From NCBI GenBank assembly GCA_002420105.1, contig DIHJ01000122.1, positions 1-16,231 of the forward strand: a DNA stretch of 16,231 bases. The letters run 5' to 3'. Below are positions 1 to 6,701 of this stretch, piece after piece. The translations under genes were made by a program, and so were the position numbers. A model generated the notes under the pieces. The model saw nothing but the letters and a program-made list of their open reading frames with translations. It ran no database searches and was not told the origin of the DNA. Origin of the DNA: Nitrospira sp. UBA5699 (GTDB taxonomy: Bacteria; Nitrospirota; Nitrospiria; Nitrospirales; Nitrospiraceae). Numbering within the stretch: position 1 is the first letter of the stretch; each line of letters begins with the position of its first letter.

Positions 1-1313
1 TCGATCTCGTCCAGCATGAAGACGGGGTTGCTGGTGCCGGCCTGTTTCATGCCTTGAATCATGCGGCCGGGCAGCGCGCCGACGTAGGTGCGACGGTGTC
101 CCCGGATCTCGGCCTCGTCCCGAACGCCGCCGAGGCTGATGCGCACGAACTCGCGGCCGAGCGCGCGGGCGATGGACTTGCCCAGGGAGGTCTTGCCGAC
201 TCCCGGGGGGCCGACGAAGCACAGGATGGGCCCCTTCATCTTCTCTTTGAGCTTTCTCACCGCGAGGTACTCGAGGATCCGCTCTTTGACCTTTTCCAGA
301 TCGTAGTGGTCTTCGTTGAGCACCTTGGCGGCGGCCTTGAGGTCGAGATTGTCCTTCGATTTCTTGGACCAGGGCAGTTCCACCATCCATTCGAGGTAGG
401 TGCGGACGGTCGCGGATTCGGCCGTATCCGGATGCATCTTCTCGAGGCGTTTGAGTTGTTTCTCGGCCTCCTTCAGCACCTTCTCGGGCATTTTGGCGTC
501 CTTGACCCGCTTGCGAAATTCGGCCACTTCCTCCGCGCGTTCGTCCAACTCGCCCAATTCCTTCTGGATCGCCTTGAGCTGCTCGCGCAGGAAGTATTCC
601 CGCTGGGTCTTGTCCATCTCGCCTTTGGCCTGGGCCTGAATCTTCTGCTGCATCGAGAGGACTTCGATCTCTTTCGCCAGAATGTCGCTGATCTGCCGGA
701 GGCGCTTGAGCGGGTCGGTGATTTCCAGGACGGCCTGGGTCGTTTCCACTTTCAGCCCGAGATTGGAGGCGATCATGTCGGCGAGGCGGCCGGGATCTTC
801 CAGATTCTCGATGACGACCATGACGTCCGGGATCAACACCTTGCCCAGGCTGACGATCCGTTCGATCTGTTCCTTCACCGTCCGCATGACCGCTTCGCTT
901 TCGAGTGACGCGCCGGGTGACTTGGCCTCGGCGAGCTTGTCGATCCGGACGGAATAGTAGGGATCGGTCTGGATATAACCGGAGATCTTGGCTTTCGAGA
1001 GTCCCTGGACGAGGATCTTGATCCGCTCGTCCGGGAGCTTGAGCATCCGCATGATGATGCCGACCGTGCCGATGGTGTGGATGTCGTCGGGGGTCGGATT
1101 TTCGACGTCCAGGGCCTTCTGGGTCGCCAGAAAGATCATCCGATTGCCCGCCAGCGCGGCTTCGATCGCCTTGATCGACATCTCGCGCCCGACGAACAGC
1201 GGGAGGACCATGTAGGGAAACACGACGATGTCGCGGACCGGAAGCAGCGGAAGTTGGTCGGGAATCTCGACGTTCTGGGGAGGCGTCAGGTCTTGTTCGA
1301 TGGAATCGCTCAT
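1..1313 (-). CDS. lon: ATP-dependent protease Lon, N-terminal part (cut by window edge)
   Basis: Lon is a cytoplasmic AAA+ serine protease that degrades misfolded and regulatory proteins. The first 437 codons are present; the rest of the ATPase and the Ser-Lys protease domain lie beyond the left edge. The product opens MSDSIEQDLTPPQNVEIP and runs into the typical Lon N-domain start (LPLLPVRDIVVFPYMVLP, residues 21-38). An alpha-helical, coiled-coil-prone stretch rich in K, E and Q covers about residues 215-320. The Walker A motif GPPGVGKT is at residues 368-375 (bases 189-212), and the Walker B motif VFMLDEI ends exactly at the edge, with the acidic pair at 435-436. The ATG at 1311-1313 is the natural family start, although the Shine-Dalgarno is weak. 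The gene lies 67 nt downstream of galU on the same strand with no terminator or clear promoter between, so read-through from galU is possible. Confidence 0.96.
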   Translation of the reverse strand, partial: MSDSIEQDLTPPQNVEIPDQLPLLPVRDIVVFPYMVLPLFVGREMSIKAIEAALAGNRMIFLATQKALDVENPTPDDIHTIGTVGIIMRMLKLPDERIKILVQGLSKAKISGYIQTDPYYSVRIDKLAEAKSPGASLESEAVMRTVKEQIERIVSLGKVLIPDVMVVIENLEDPGRLADMIASNLGLKVETTQAVLEITDPLKRLRQISDILAKEIEVLSMQQKIQAQAKGEMDKTQREYFLREQLKAIQKELGELDERAEEVAEFRKRVKDAKMPEKVLKEAEKQLKRLEKMHPDTAESATVRTYLEWMVELPWSKKSKDNLDLKAAAKVLNEDHYDLEKVKERILEYLAVRKLKEKMKGPILCFVGPPGVGKTSLGKSIARALGREFVRISLGGVRDEAEIRGHRRTYVGALPGRMIQGMKQAGTSNPVFMLDEI

Positions 1314-1380
1314 TTAACGTGGTCTCACGATCTGTCTGAGGCTCGAGTCCGTCTTCGGGAACGGCGGCCGGATGTGTCGG

Positions 1381-2286
1381 CTAGGCTCTGCTGGTGCGGC
1401 GATGTTCGCCGGATGACTCCGTGCGGTTCCGAAGGTAGTCGGCGAAATCGGCTCCAAGCGAAGGGTTCTTCAAGGCAAATTCGACGGTTGCGATCAGAAA
1501 TCCCAATTTGTCCCCCGCATCGTACCGGTTGCCCTGGATTTCCAGGGCGAACATCGGGGAACTCTTCGCCAGTTCTTTCAACGCATCCGTCAGCTGGATT
1601 TCGCCGTTCTTGCCCGGTTTGGTTTTTCTCAGGATCGGGAAGATCTCCGGCGGCAGGACATAGCGGCCGATGACGGCGAGATTGGACGGTGCGTCGGCCG
1701 GCGCCGGCTTTTCCACCAGGTCGGCCACCTTATAGAGGCCGTCCGCGACCCGTTCCGGCGAAATGATGCCGTAGCGGTTGACCTCCTGATGCGGGACTTC
1801 CTGGATGCCGAGCACCGCACCGCGGCGTTTTTTGTACGTGTGAATCAACTGGGCGAGGCCGGGAACCGGCGCATCGATGATTTCGTCGCCCAACATCACG
1901 GCGAACGGTTCGTCTCCGATCAGGTGCTGGGCGCAGAGCACCGCATGCCCAAGGCCGAGGGCCTCCGACTGGCGCACGTAGCAGAAATTCGCCAGGTTGG
2001 AAATGTGTCTGATCTGACTGAGCAGCTGGGCTTTGCCGTTCCCCTTGAGGTTCTCTTCCAACTCGACGGACCGGTCGAAGTGGTCTTCGATGGCCCGTTT
2101 GCCCCGCCCCGTAATGACGATGATGTCCTCGATCCCCGACGCGACCGCCTCTTCCACCGCGTATTGGATCAGCGGTTTGTCGACAAGCGGCAGCATCTCT
2201 TTCGGCGAGGCTTTCGTCGCGGGAAGGAACCTGGTGCCGAGACCGGCGGCGGGGATGACGGCTTTGCGAACTTCGGCGCGCGACAT
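1381..2286 (-). CDS. galU: UTP-glucose-1-phosphate uridylyltransferase GalU
   Basis: GalU makes UDP-glucose from UTP and glucose-1-phosphate in the cytoplasm, for surface polysaccharide and core sugars. The 301-residue product has the nucleotidyltransferase signature AAGLGTRFLPATKASPKE at residues 13-30, QSEALGLGHAVLCA at 106-119, the metal-binding Asp in MLGDE (D134), NRYGI at 170-174, VEKP at 191-194 (Glu-Lys pair contacting the sugar phosphate in the family), GEIQLTDAL at 228-236 and GNRYDAGDKLGFL at 252-264. Length matches bacterial GalU. The frame is open upstream to an ATG at 2355, but the family start is MSRAEVRKAVIPAAG at 2286; the upstream ATG is also upstream of the strong promoter and would not be on its transcript. 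The start has no Shine-Dalgarno, and the predicted transcription start falls on the A of the ATG. It is divergent from the bamA cluster. Confidence 0.96.
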   Translation of the reverse strand: MSRAEVRKAVIPAAGLGTRFLPATKASPKEMLPLVDKPLIQYAVEEAVASGIEDIIVITGRGKRAIEDHFDRSVELEENLKGNGKAQLLSQIRHISNLANFCYVRQSEALGLGHAVLCAQHLIGDEPFAVMLGDEIIDAPVPGLAQLIHTYKKRRGAVLGIQEVPHQEVNRYGIISPERVADGLYKVADLVEKPAPADAPSNLAVIGRYVLPPEIFPILRKTKPGKNGEIQLTDALKELAKSSPMFALEIQGNRYDAGDKLGFLIATVEFALKNPSLGADFADYLRNRTESSGEHRRTSRA

Positions 2287-2321
2287 AGGGCGATAGTATG
2301 TGAAGGGGTGGGGGATGTCAA
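2286..2321 (-). promoter_or_regulatory. sigma70-type promoter of galU, predicted leaderless start
   Basis: Read on the minus strand there is a perfect -35 box TTGACA (2321-2316), a 17-bp spacer and a -10 box TACTAT (2298-2293). Counting the last T of the -10 as -7, +1 is base 2286, the A of the galU ATG. This is a near-consensus housekeeping promoter; the +1 position is inferred from spacing alone. Confidence 0.8.
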
Positions 2322-2378
2322 GGAATCGGGGATCTCGCGAGCGCGCATCATGCACGGAGGAATTCGGACCAAAATCGC

Positions 2379-2407
2379 TTTACATTGAAATACTTGCCCC
2401 ATATAAT
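2379..2407 (+). promoter_or_regulatory. sigma70-type promoter of the bamA-lpx cluster
   Basis: The -35 box TTTACA (2379-2384) and a perfect -10 box TATAAT (2402-2407) are separated by 17 bp. The predicted start is about 2413-2414. The local sequence is AT-rich in otherwise GC-rich DNA. It is the only strong forward promoter I found ahead of the plus-strand genes and faces away from the galU promoter; the two predicted starts are about 128 bp apart. Confidence 0.82.
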
Positions 2408-2413
2408 CCGACA

Positions 2414-2619
2414 GTTTGTCGCACACTGGCCCATGGCTGATACGCCTGTGCCGAGCACGCAGGCAACTCACGTCAACAACCTTCATCGTCGCTGTCACCG
2501 ACGGCTCCGGTCTTGTGTTGTTCGTAGCGGGGCATCAGGTGAAAGGCGCCATGTTTCATTCCGGCGGGGAAGACGGTGGTCTTGTCGTATTGCGGGGCTT
2601 TTTCCGGAGCGCGGAATCG
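2414..2619 (+). other. Leader region of the bamA transcript (about 206 nt)
   Basis: This is the transcribed stretch between the predicted start at about 2414 and the preferred bamA GTG. The bamA frame is open throughout, so part of it could be coding if an upstream start is used: an ATG at 2551 preceded by AGGTGAAAGG is the best alternative. An ATG at 2433 in another frame opens an unconvincing reading frame that runs into bamA. I see no riboswitch, tRNA or clear terminator hairpin here. Confidence 0.5.
2606..2609 (+). promoter_or_regulatory. Ribosome binding site favouring the bamA GTG start
   Basis: GGAG lies 10 nt before the GTG at 2620. It supports that start, which gives a compact signal peptide, over the ATG at 2551, which would put about 36 residues before the hydrophobic core. 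Confidence 0.45.
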
Positions 2620-4944
2620 GTGAGGGAGGTGTCGTTCGTACAGGGGCGGCATTGGTGGTCGGTCCTGCTCATGGCGGTGTTCTGCTGGGTCGTCCCGGTT
2701 CTCGAAGCCGGTGCGCAACCGGCCGAACCGAAGGTCGCGTCGATCGAGATTCGCGGCAACAAGAAGATCGAATTGCCCGCCATCGTCGGGCGGTTGACCC
2801 TGAAGCCGGGCGATCCCTATACCCCGGAGAATGTCCGGGGACAGATCAAGATCCTCTACGAGACCGGATTTTTTGAGGACGTGCAACTCGAGACGGAGTC
2901 CGGTCCTCAGGGGATGGCCCTGACGTTTCTCGTCCGCGAGAAGCCGTTCATCACGGAGATCGTGTTCGACGGCAATCAGGAGTTGAGCGACGACAAGCTC
3001 AAGGAAAAGATCACGATCAAGAGCCAGACCTTTCTGGATCAGCAGCAGGCGAAGGAAAGCGCCGAGAAAATCCGTCTGGCCTACCAGGAGGACGGGTTCT
3101 TCAATTGCCAGGTGATTCCCGTCGTGCAGACCCTGGACGAGGATCGCAAGCGCCTGACGTTCCTGATCAAAGAGGGGGACAAGGCGCGCGTCAGGACGGT
3201 GAACTTCGAAGGCATGCGGGCCGCCACCAAGGACGAAATGTTCAAGGTGATGGCGACGCGGGAATGGGTTCCCTGGCACGGGCTGATCACGCAGTTGAAG
3301 CTGCCCTCGTTTCTCTCCGATGCCGGCGTCCTGAAACGGGAGGAGATGAACAACGATGTCGAGCGGATCAGGGAGGTGCTCCTCAACAAAGGCTACCTGA
3401 ACGCCCAGGTCGGCCTCCCGGCCATCGAGCTCAGCCAGGACAAGAAATGGTTCGTCATCACCTACGCCATCGTCGAGGGGGAGCCGTTCACGGTCGCCGA
3501 GGTGGGGTTCCGCGGCAATACGGTGTTCGAAGACCCGGAACTCCGGGACAAGTTGAAAATCAAGCCGGGCGAAATCTTTCAGCGTCAGAAAATCCGCGAC
3601 GAGATCACCCGGCTGACCGATCTGTACGGCAGCAAAGGCTACGCCTTTGCCGACGTGACGCCGAACGTCAATCCCAATACGGAGGAGCGTACCGCGACCA
3701 TCATCCTCAACATCAAGGAGGGGGAGATGATGCGGATCCGGCAGATCAATGTGAACGGCAACGACAAGACCAAGGACAACGTCATCCGCCGCGAGCTGCG
3801 CGTCGACGAACAGGACGTCATCGACACGCCCTCGCTGAAGCGCAGCTTTCAACGGCTCAACAATCTGAACTTTTTCGAGACCGTGGAAATTCTGCCGCAG
3901 CAGGTGGAGCCGGACAAGGTCGATCTCAATGTGCGGGTGAAGGAGAAACCCACGGGGCAATTCAGCGTCGGCGGCGGATTCAGCACCCTGGACAAGTTGG
4001 TGGCGATCGCCGACATTACCGAAGGGAATCTCGGCGGCAACGGCTGGATGGGGCGTATTCGCGGGCAGCTGGGTCAGCAGAGGACCCTGGGGCTGATCAC
4101 GTTCCGGAATCCCTACTTGAACGATTCCTTGACCTCGATGCAGATCGACGTCTTCCGGAGCATGACGAACTACATCACCTATTTTGAAAAGAAGGCCGGC
4201 GCGAGCATCACGTTCGGCCGGTGGCTGTCCGAGTATGTGACGGGGAGCGTCAGTTTGATGGCGGAACAGCTCAATTTCAGCGATCCGCAACCGGGGCTGT
4301 GCCCCGACCTCTTCCCCCTCATCTGCGGACAGCTCGGCAACCAAACGACGACGGGATTCCGGACGTCGCTCGCCCGCGATACGAGGGACTACTATCTGGA
4401 TCCCCGGACCGGCTGGCGGACCAGCGTGGGATTCGATCTCGGCACGCCGTATCTGGGGGGCTCGAACAACTTCTACAAGTACTATCTCGACGTGATCAAG
4501 TACACGCCGCTCCCCTACGACACGAGGTTCTCCATCCACGCCCGGTACGGCGTGACCGAGGGCATCAACGGGAAACCGATCCCGCTGACCGAGCGGTTTT
4601 TCGTCGGAGGCATCAACACCATGCGCGGATTCGTGTTCGGTCAGGCCGGACCGGTCACGCCGGCCCAGTCCTTGCTCGGCGCCGCCAAAGAGCTGATCTT
4701 CAATAACGACTTCATTTTCACGATCTCGTCGGAGGCGAAGCTGAACGGCGTCATCTTCTTCGACTACGGCAAAGGGTTTAATGACAACGAACCTCTCTCA
4801 TTCAAGCTTCGGAAGGCCGCCGGGATCGAAGGACGTTGGATCTCGCCGTTCGGACCGTTGCGGGCGGCGTACGGGATCAATCTGGAAGCGCGCGAGGGCG
4901 AGCGAAAGGGCGTGTTCGAGTTTACGATCGGATCGTTGTTCTAA
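2620..4944 (+). CDS. bamA: Outer membrane protein assembly factor BamA
   Basis: BamA is the Omp85-family core of the BAM complex, which folds beta-barrel proteins into the outer membrane. From the GTG at 2620 the product has 774 residues. A signal peptide has its hydrophobic core at about 14-28 and probable cleavage after AGA (residue 32). Five POTRA domains follow (about 38-109, 110-188, 189-289, 290-369, 370-444), each with the recurring pattern of a strand ending GN or G, a helix and a late xGFF, GYL or GYA turn. The 16-strand barrel covers about 445-774. The Omp85 loop-6 motif appears as MRGF (668-671), and the chain ends in an aromatic beta-signal (FTIGSLF). Two cysteines (C561, C569) lie in a probable surface loop and could form a disulfide. 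The start is uncertain: the ATG at 2551 would add 23 residues. It is the first gene of the cluster, with two Skp-like chaperone genes directly behind it. Confidence 0.95.
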   Translation: MREVSFVQGRHWWSVLLMAVFCWVVPVLEAGAQPAEPKVASIEIRGNKKIELPAIVGRLTLKPGDPYTPENVRGQIKILYETGFFEDVQLETESGPQGMALTFLVREKPFITEIVFDGNQELSDDKLKEKITIKSQTFLDQQQAKESAEKIRLAYQEDGFFNCQVIPVVQTLDEDRKRLTFLIKEGDKARVRTVNFEGMRAATKDEMFKVMATREWVPWHGLITQLKLPSFLSDAGVLKREEMNNDVERIREVLLNKGYLNAQVGLPAIELSQDKKWFVITYAIVEGEPFTVAEVGFRGNTVFEDPELRDKLKIKPGEIFQRQKIRDEITRLTDLYGSKGYAFADVTPNVNPNTEERTATIILNIKEGEMMRIRQINVNGNDKTKDNVIRRELRVDEQDVIDTPSLKRSFQRLNNLNFFETVEILPQQVEPDKVDLNVRVKEKPTGQFSVGGGFSTLDKLVAIADITEGNLGGNGWMGRIRGQLGQQRTLGLITFRNPYLNDSLTSMQIDVFRSMTNYITYFEKKAGASITFGRWLSEYVTGSVSLMAEQLNFSDPQPGLCPDLFPLICGQLGNQTTTGFRTSLARDTRDYYLDPRTGWRTSVGFDLGTPYLGGSNNFYKYYLDVIKYTPLPYDTRFSIHARYGVTEGINGKPIPLTERFFVGGINTMRGFVFGQAGPVTPAQSLLGAAKELIFNNDFIFTISSEAKLNGVIFFDYGKGFNDNEPLSFKLRKAAGIEGRWISPFGPLRAAYGINLEAREGERKGVFEFTIGSLF

Positions 4945-4953
4945 ATCGGTATG

Positions 4954-4960
4954 AGAGGTG
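4954..4960 (+). promoter_or_regulatory. Ribosome binding site deciding the start of the first skp-like gene
   Basis: AGAGGTG stands 5 nt before a GTG at 4966. An in-frame ATG at 4951 precedes it but has no Shine-Dalgarno, so the GTG is the better start and gives a typical basic N-terminus (MKQVR). Confidence 0.6.
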
Positions 4961-4965
4961 GGGCG

Positions 4966-5520
4966 GTGAAGCAGGTTCGTACGGCGGGTGTGGGATGGTG
5001 CGCGGCGATGATCGTGGCGCTCTGGGTCTGCGGCGTCTCGGGCTGCGCCGGTGCGGGGCCCAAGATCGAGGGGAAGATCGGGCTGGTTGATCCGACGCGT
5101 CTCCTCAACGACTCCAATGCGGGTAAGAAGGCGAAAGACTCCCTGAGCGCGTTCTCGAAGAACCGCCAGGCCCTGATCGAGATCGAGGAAAAAGAGTTGC
5201 GCCGCATGGAGGAGGATTTCATCAAGCAGGCGAGCGTCCTCAGCCCGGCCGCCAAGAGCGAACGGGAGCAGGTGTTCAGGCGCCGTATGGCGGAGTACCA
5301 GCAGAAAGCCGGCGAATTGAACCGCGAGGTGCAGGAAAAACAGAAGGAAGTGCTCGACGCGTTCCGTGATAAAGTGGAGGTCGTCGTCGGCAAGGTGGCG
5401 AAACGGCACGGGTTGCAGGTCGTGATCGACAAGGGCAAGGGCGGCCCCGCCATTTACGGGGACGAGGAACTGGACATTACGAGCCAGGTGATCGAGGAAT
5501 TCAATCGTGAGTATCCGTAA
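4966..5520 (+). CDS. OmpH/Skp family protein, predicted lipoprotein
   Basis: Skp/OmpH proteins are periplasmic chaperones that hold unfolded outer-membrane proteins on the way to BamA. This 184-residue product (GTG start) has a basic N-terminus, a hydrophobic segment at about 11-24 and a lipobox-like V-S-G-C with Cys27, so it is probably lipid-anchored. Ala after the Cys would send it to the outer membrane under the E. coli +2 rule, if that rule applies here. The mature part matches OmpH: KIGLVDPTRLLNDSNAGKKA at the start of the body, a long charged coiled coil rich in K, E, Q and R (about 55-130), then the closing strands VAKRHGLQVVIDKGKG and a C-terminal ITSQVIEEFNREY helix. The gene starts 21 nt after bamA and is followed by a second ompH-like gene, an arrangement suggesting duplication. 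Lipidation is inferred from the motif only. Confidence 0.85.
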   Translation: MKQVRTAGVGWCAAMIVALWVCGVSGCAGAGPKIEGKIGLVDPTRLLNDSNAGKKAKDSLSAFSKNRQALIEIEEKELRRMEEDFIKQASVLSPAAKSEREQVFRRRMAEYQQKAGELNREVQEKQKEVLDAFRDKVEVVVGKVAKRHGLQVVIDKGKGGPAIYGDEELDITSQVIEEFNREYP

Positions 5521-5559
5521 CGCCGGAGAGACGTTCGCGCGTCGCGGAGGAGGGAGCCG

Positions 5560-6096
5560 ATGAAACGGGACAGAATTTTCTGGCTGCTGAGTGCGGGGGC
5601 ATGCTGGTTGGCCATGGCGTCGGGGACCTTTGCGGCCGACCCGGTGAGGGTCGGGGTCATGGACCAGCAGCTCGTGATCGAGAAATCCAAGGCGGGAAAG
5701 CGGGCGCTGGAGGAGCTGAAAGCCTACTCGGCGACCCGGCAGAAGATCATCAATGCCGACGATCAGGAGTTGAAGGAGCTGGAGCAGGCGCTGCAGGATG
5801 CCAAGCTGAGCGAGACGGCCAAGCAGGACAAGCAGACGCAGTTCCAGGCCAAGCTGGAGGCGTATCAACGCCGGTTGGCGGACTTCAATCGGGAAATTCA
5901 GCAAAAGCAGCGGGAGACGGTCGCCGAATACTCGAAGAAAGTGCGGGATGCCGCCCAGGCCGTCGCGCAGAAAGAGGGCTATGTCGCGATCATCGACAAG
6001 GGAAACGAGGCGGTCATGAAGGTCGTGATCTATCACCAGCCCGCATTGGACGTGACGGAGCAGGTGGTCAAAGAGTTCGATCGTCAGAACAAGTAG
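5560..6096 (+). CDS. OmpH/Skp family periplasmic chaperone
   Basis: This 178-residue Skp-like chaperone has a conventional signal peptide (MKRDR n-region, hydrophobic core at about 7-20, cleavage predicted after TFA at residue 25), so it should be soluble in the periplasm, unlike its lipobox-bearing neighbour. The mature part starts VRVGVMDQQLVIEKSKAGKR, the usual OmpH opening strand and helix. A coiled coil rich in K, Q and E follows at about 50-135, then VAQKEGYVAIIDKGNEAV and a C-terminal DVTEQVVKEFDRQNK helix. Body and tail align well by eye with the preceding gene, pointing to a tandem duplication followed by divergence in sorting signal. A strong Shine-Dalgarno (GGAGGAGGG) sits about 5 nt before the ATG. 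The spacing is 39 nt from the gene before and 42 nt to fabZ. It probably works with BamA at the head of the cluster. Confidence 0.9.
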   Translation: MKRDRIFWLLSAGACWLAMASGTFAADPVRVGVMDQQLVIEKSKAGKRALEELKAYSATRQKIINADDQELKELEQALQDAKLSETAKQDKQTQFQAKLEAYQRRLADFNREIQQKQRETVAEYSKKVRDAAQAVAQKEGYVAIIDKGNEAVMKVVIYHQPALDVTEQVVKEFDRQNK

Positions 6097-6138
6097 CAGG
6101 CTTCCGGCCGGGGTTCGAACAACCAGGAGGTTCCGCTG

Positions 6139-6579
6139 ATGTCCGTGATGGAACAAGCCGAGATTCAAGCGCTCTTGCCCCACCGGTACCCCTTTCTCCT
6201 CGTCGATCGGGTGTTGGAACTCGATCCGGACCGGCGCATCGTCGGGATCAAGAACGTGACGGTCAACGAGCCGTTTTTCCAGGGACATTTCCCCGGACGG
6301 CCGGTGATGCCGGGGGTGCTGATCATCGAGGCGATGGCCCAGGTCGGAGGACTGCTCGCGTTTCAATCGATGGGCCAGGCCAAGAAACCCGTCGTCTATT
6401 TGACCGGGGTCGACGGCGCCAAATTCCGGAAACCGGTGGTTCCCGGAGACCGGCTGCGGTTCGAAATCGACGTCGTCAAGAAGCGCGCGCCCTTCTGGAA
6501 GATGCAGGGCAAAGCCTTCGTGGAGGCGGACCTCGTCTGCGAAGCCGAGGTGACCGCGATGGTCACGGAAGAAAAATGA
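6139..6579 (+). CDS. fabZ: 3-hydroxyacyl-ACP dehydratase FabZ
   Basis: FabZ dehydrates (3R)-hydroxyacyl-ACP to trans-2-enoyl-ACP in cytoplasmic fatty-acid elongation. Because LpxA and LpxD use the same hydroxyacyl-ACP substrates, it is often encoded with lpx genes. The 146-residue product is a single hot-dog domain of standard length. It has LLPHRYPFLLVDRV at residues 12-25, the catalytic His in GHFPGRPVMPGVLIIEAMAQ (H50) and the catalytic Glu in the same motif (E64), then KFRKPVVPGDRL for the substrate tunnel. AGGAGG stands 8 nt before the ATG; a second in-frame ATG three codons later is less well spaced. lpxD, often found just upstream of fabZ, is not here: the gene before is ompH-like. A 122-nt gap with an inverted-repeat element separates it from lpxA. 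Confidence 0.96.
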   Translation: MSVMEQAEIQALLPHRYPFLLVDRVLELDPDRRIVGIKNVTVNEPFFQGHFPGRPVMPGVLIIEAMAQVGGLLAFQSMGQAKKPVVYLTGVDGAKFRKPVVPGDRLRFEIDVVKKRAPFWKMQGKAFVEADLVCEAEVTAMVTEEK

Positions 6580-6586
6580 GGCGAGA

Positions 6587-6673
6587 GGCGATTGGCGAGG
6601 GGCACGAGGCCGTCTCATTGCCTCGGCATGCTGCACGTGCGGGACTCGCGCCTCTGGCCGCTCGCCCATTGCC
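6587..6673. repeat. Imperfect inverted-repeat element between fabZ and lpxA
   Basis: Arms at 6587-6610 (starting GGCGATTGGCGAGG) and 6650-6673 (ending CTCGCCCATTGCC) pair at 19 of 24 positions around a 39-nt centre. The centre holds the hairpin half CGAGGC...GCCTCG (6605-6610 with 6620-6625) and the motifs GCATG (6626) and CACGTG (6634). It fills the only sizeable gap among the plus-strand genes downstream of bamA. A related element lies at 12874-12949, so this looks like a dispersed repeat family (REP/MITE-like). No U-tract follows, so it is not a standard terminator. Confidence 0.65.
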
Positions 6674-6690
6674 CCTTGCCATGTTCATAT

Positions 6691-6697
6691 AAGGAGG
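6691..6697 (+). promoter_or_regulatory. Strong ribosome binding site for lpxA
   Basis: AAGGAGG, within TAAGGAGGTT, is an almost complete anti-SD match 4 nt before a GTG at 6702. It decides that non-ATG start and marks re-initiation after the repeat-filled gap. Confidence 0.75.
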
Positions 6698-6701
6698 TTC
6701 A

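Noticed and set aside
54..908. Plus-strand open frame of 284 codons opposite lon
   Set aside because: lon motifs on the other strand are unmistakable; this frame is its complement shadow.
1314..1380. A promoter or terminator between galU and lon
   Set aside because: No convincing -35/-10 pair and only a 4-bp stem; nothing that can be supported.
2334..2341. CTCGCGAG palindrome between the divergent promoters as an operator
   Set aside because: Eight bases of GC-rich palindrome are expected by chance and no second copy or known regulator site was seen.
2433..2876. Open frame with an ATG in the bamA leader
   Set aside because: It overlaps the start of bamA by more than 250 nt, is arginine-rich and shows no domain or convincing ribosome binding site.
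2473..4539. A 688-codon open frame on the minus strand across bamA
   Set aside because: It is exactly antisense to a clear bamA, has low-complexity V, L, R, H and P-rich translation and no recognisable domain; typical GC-rich shadow.
6605..6625. CGAGGC/GCCTCG hairpin as a rho-independent terminator after fabZ
   Set aside because: Only a 6-bp stem with a 9-nt loop and no T-tract follows; better explained as part of the repeat element.
4798..6669. A 623-codon minus-strand open frame across the ompH genes and fabZ
   Set aside because: It spans several well-supported plus-strand genes and lacks any domain; GC-codon shadow.
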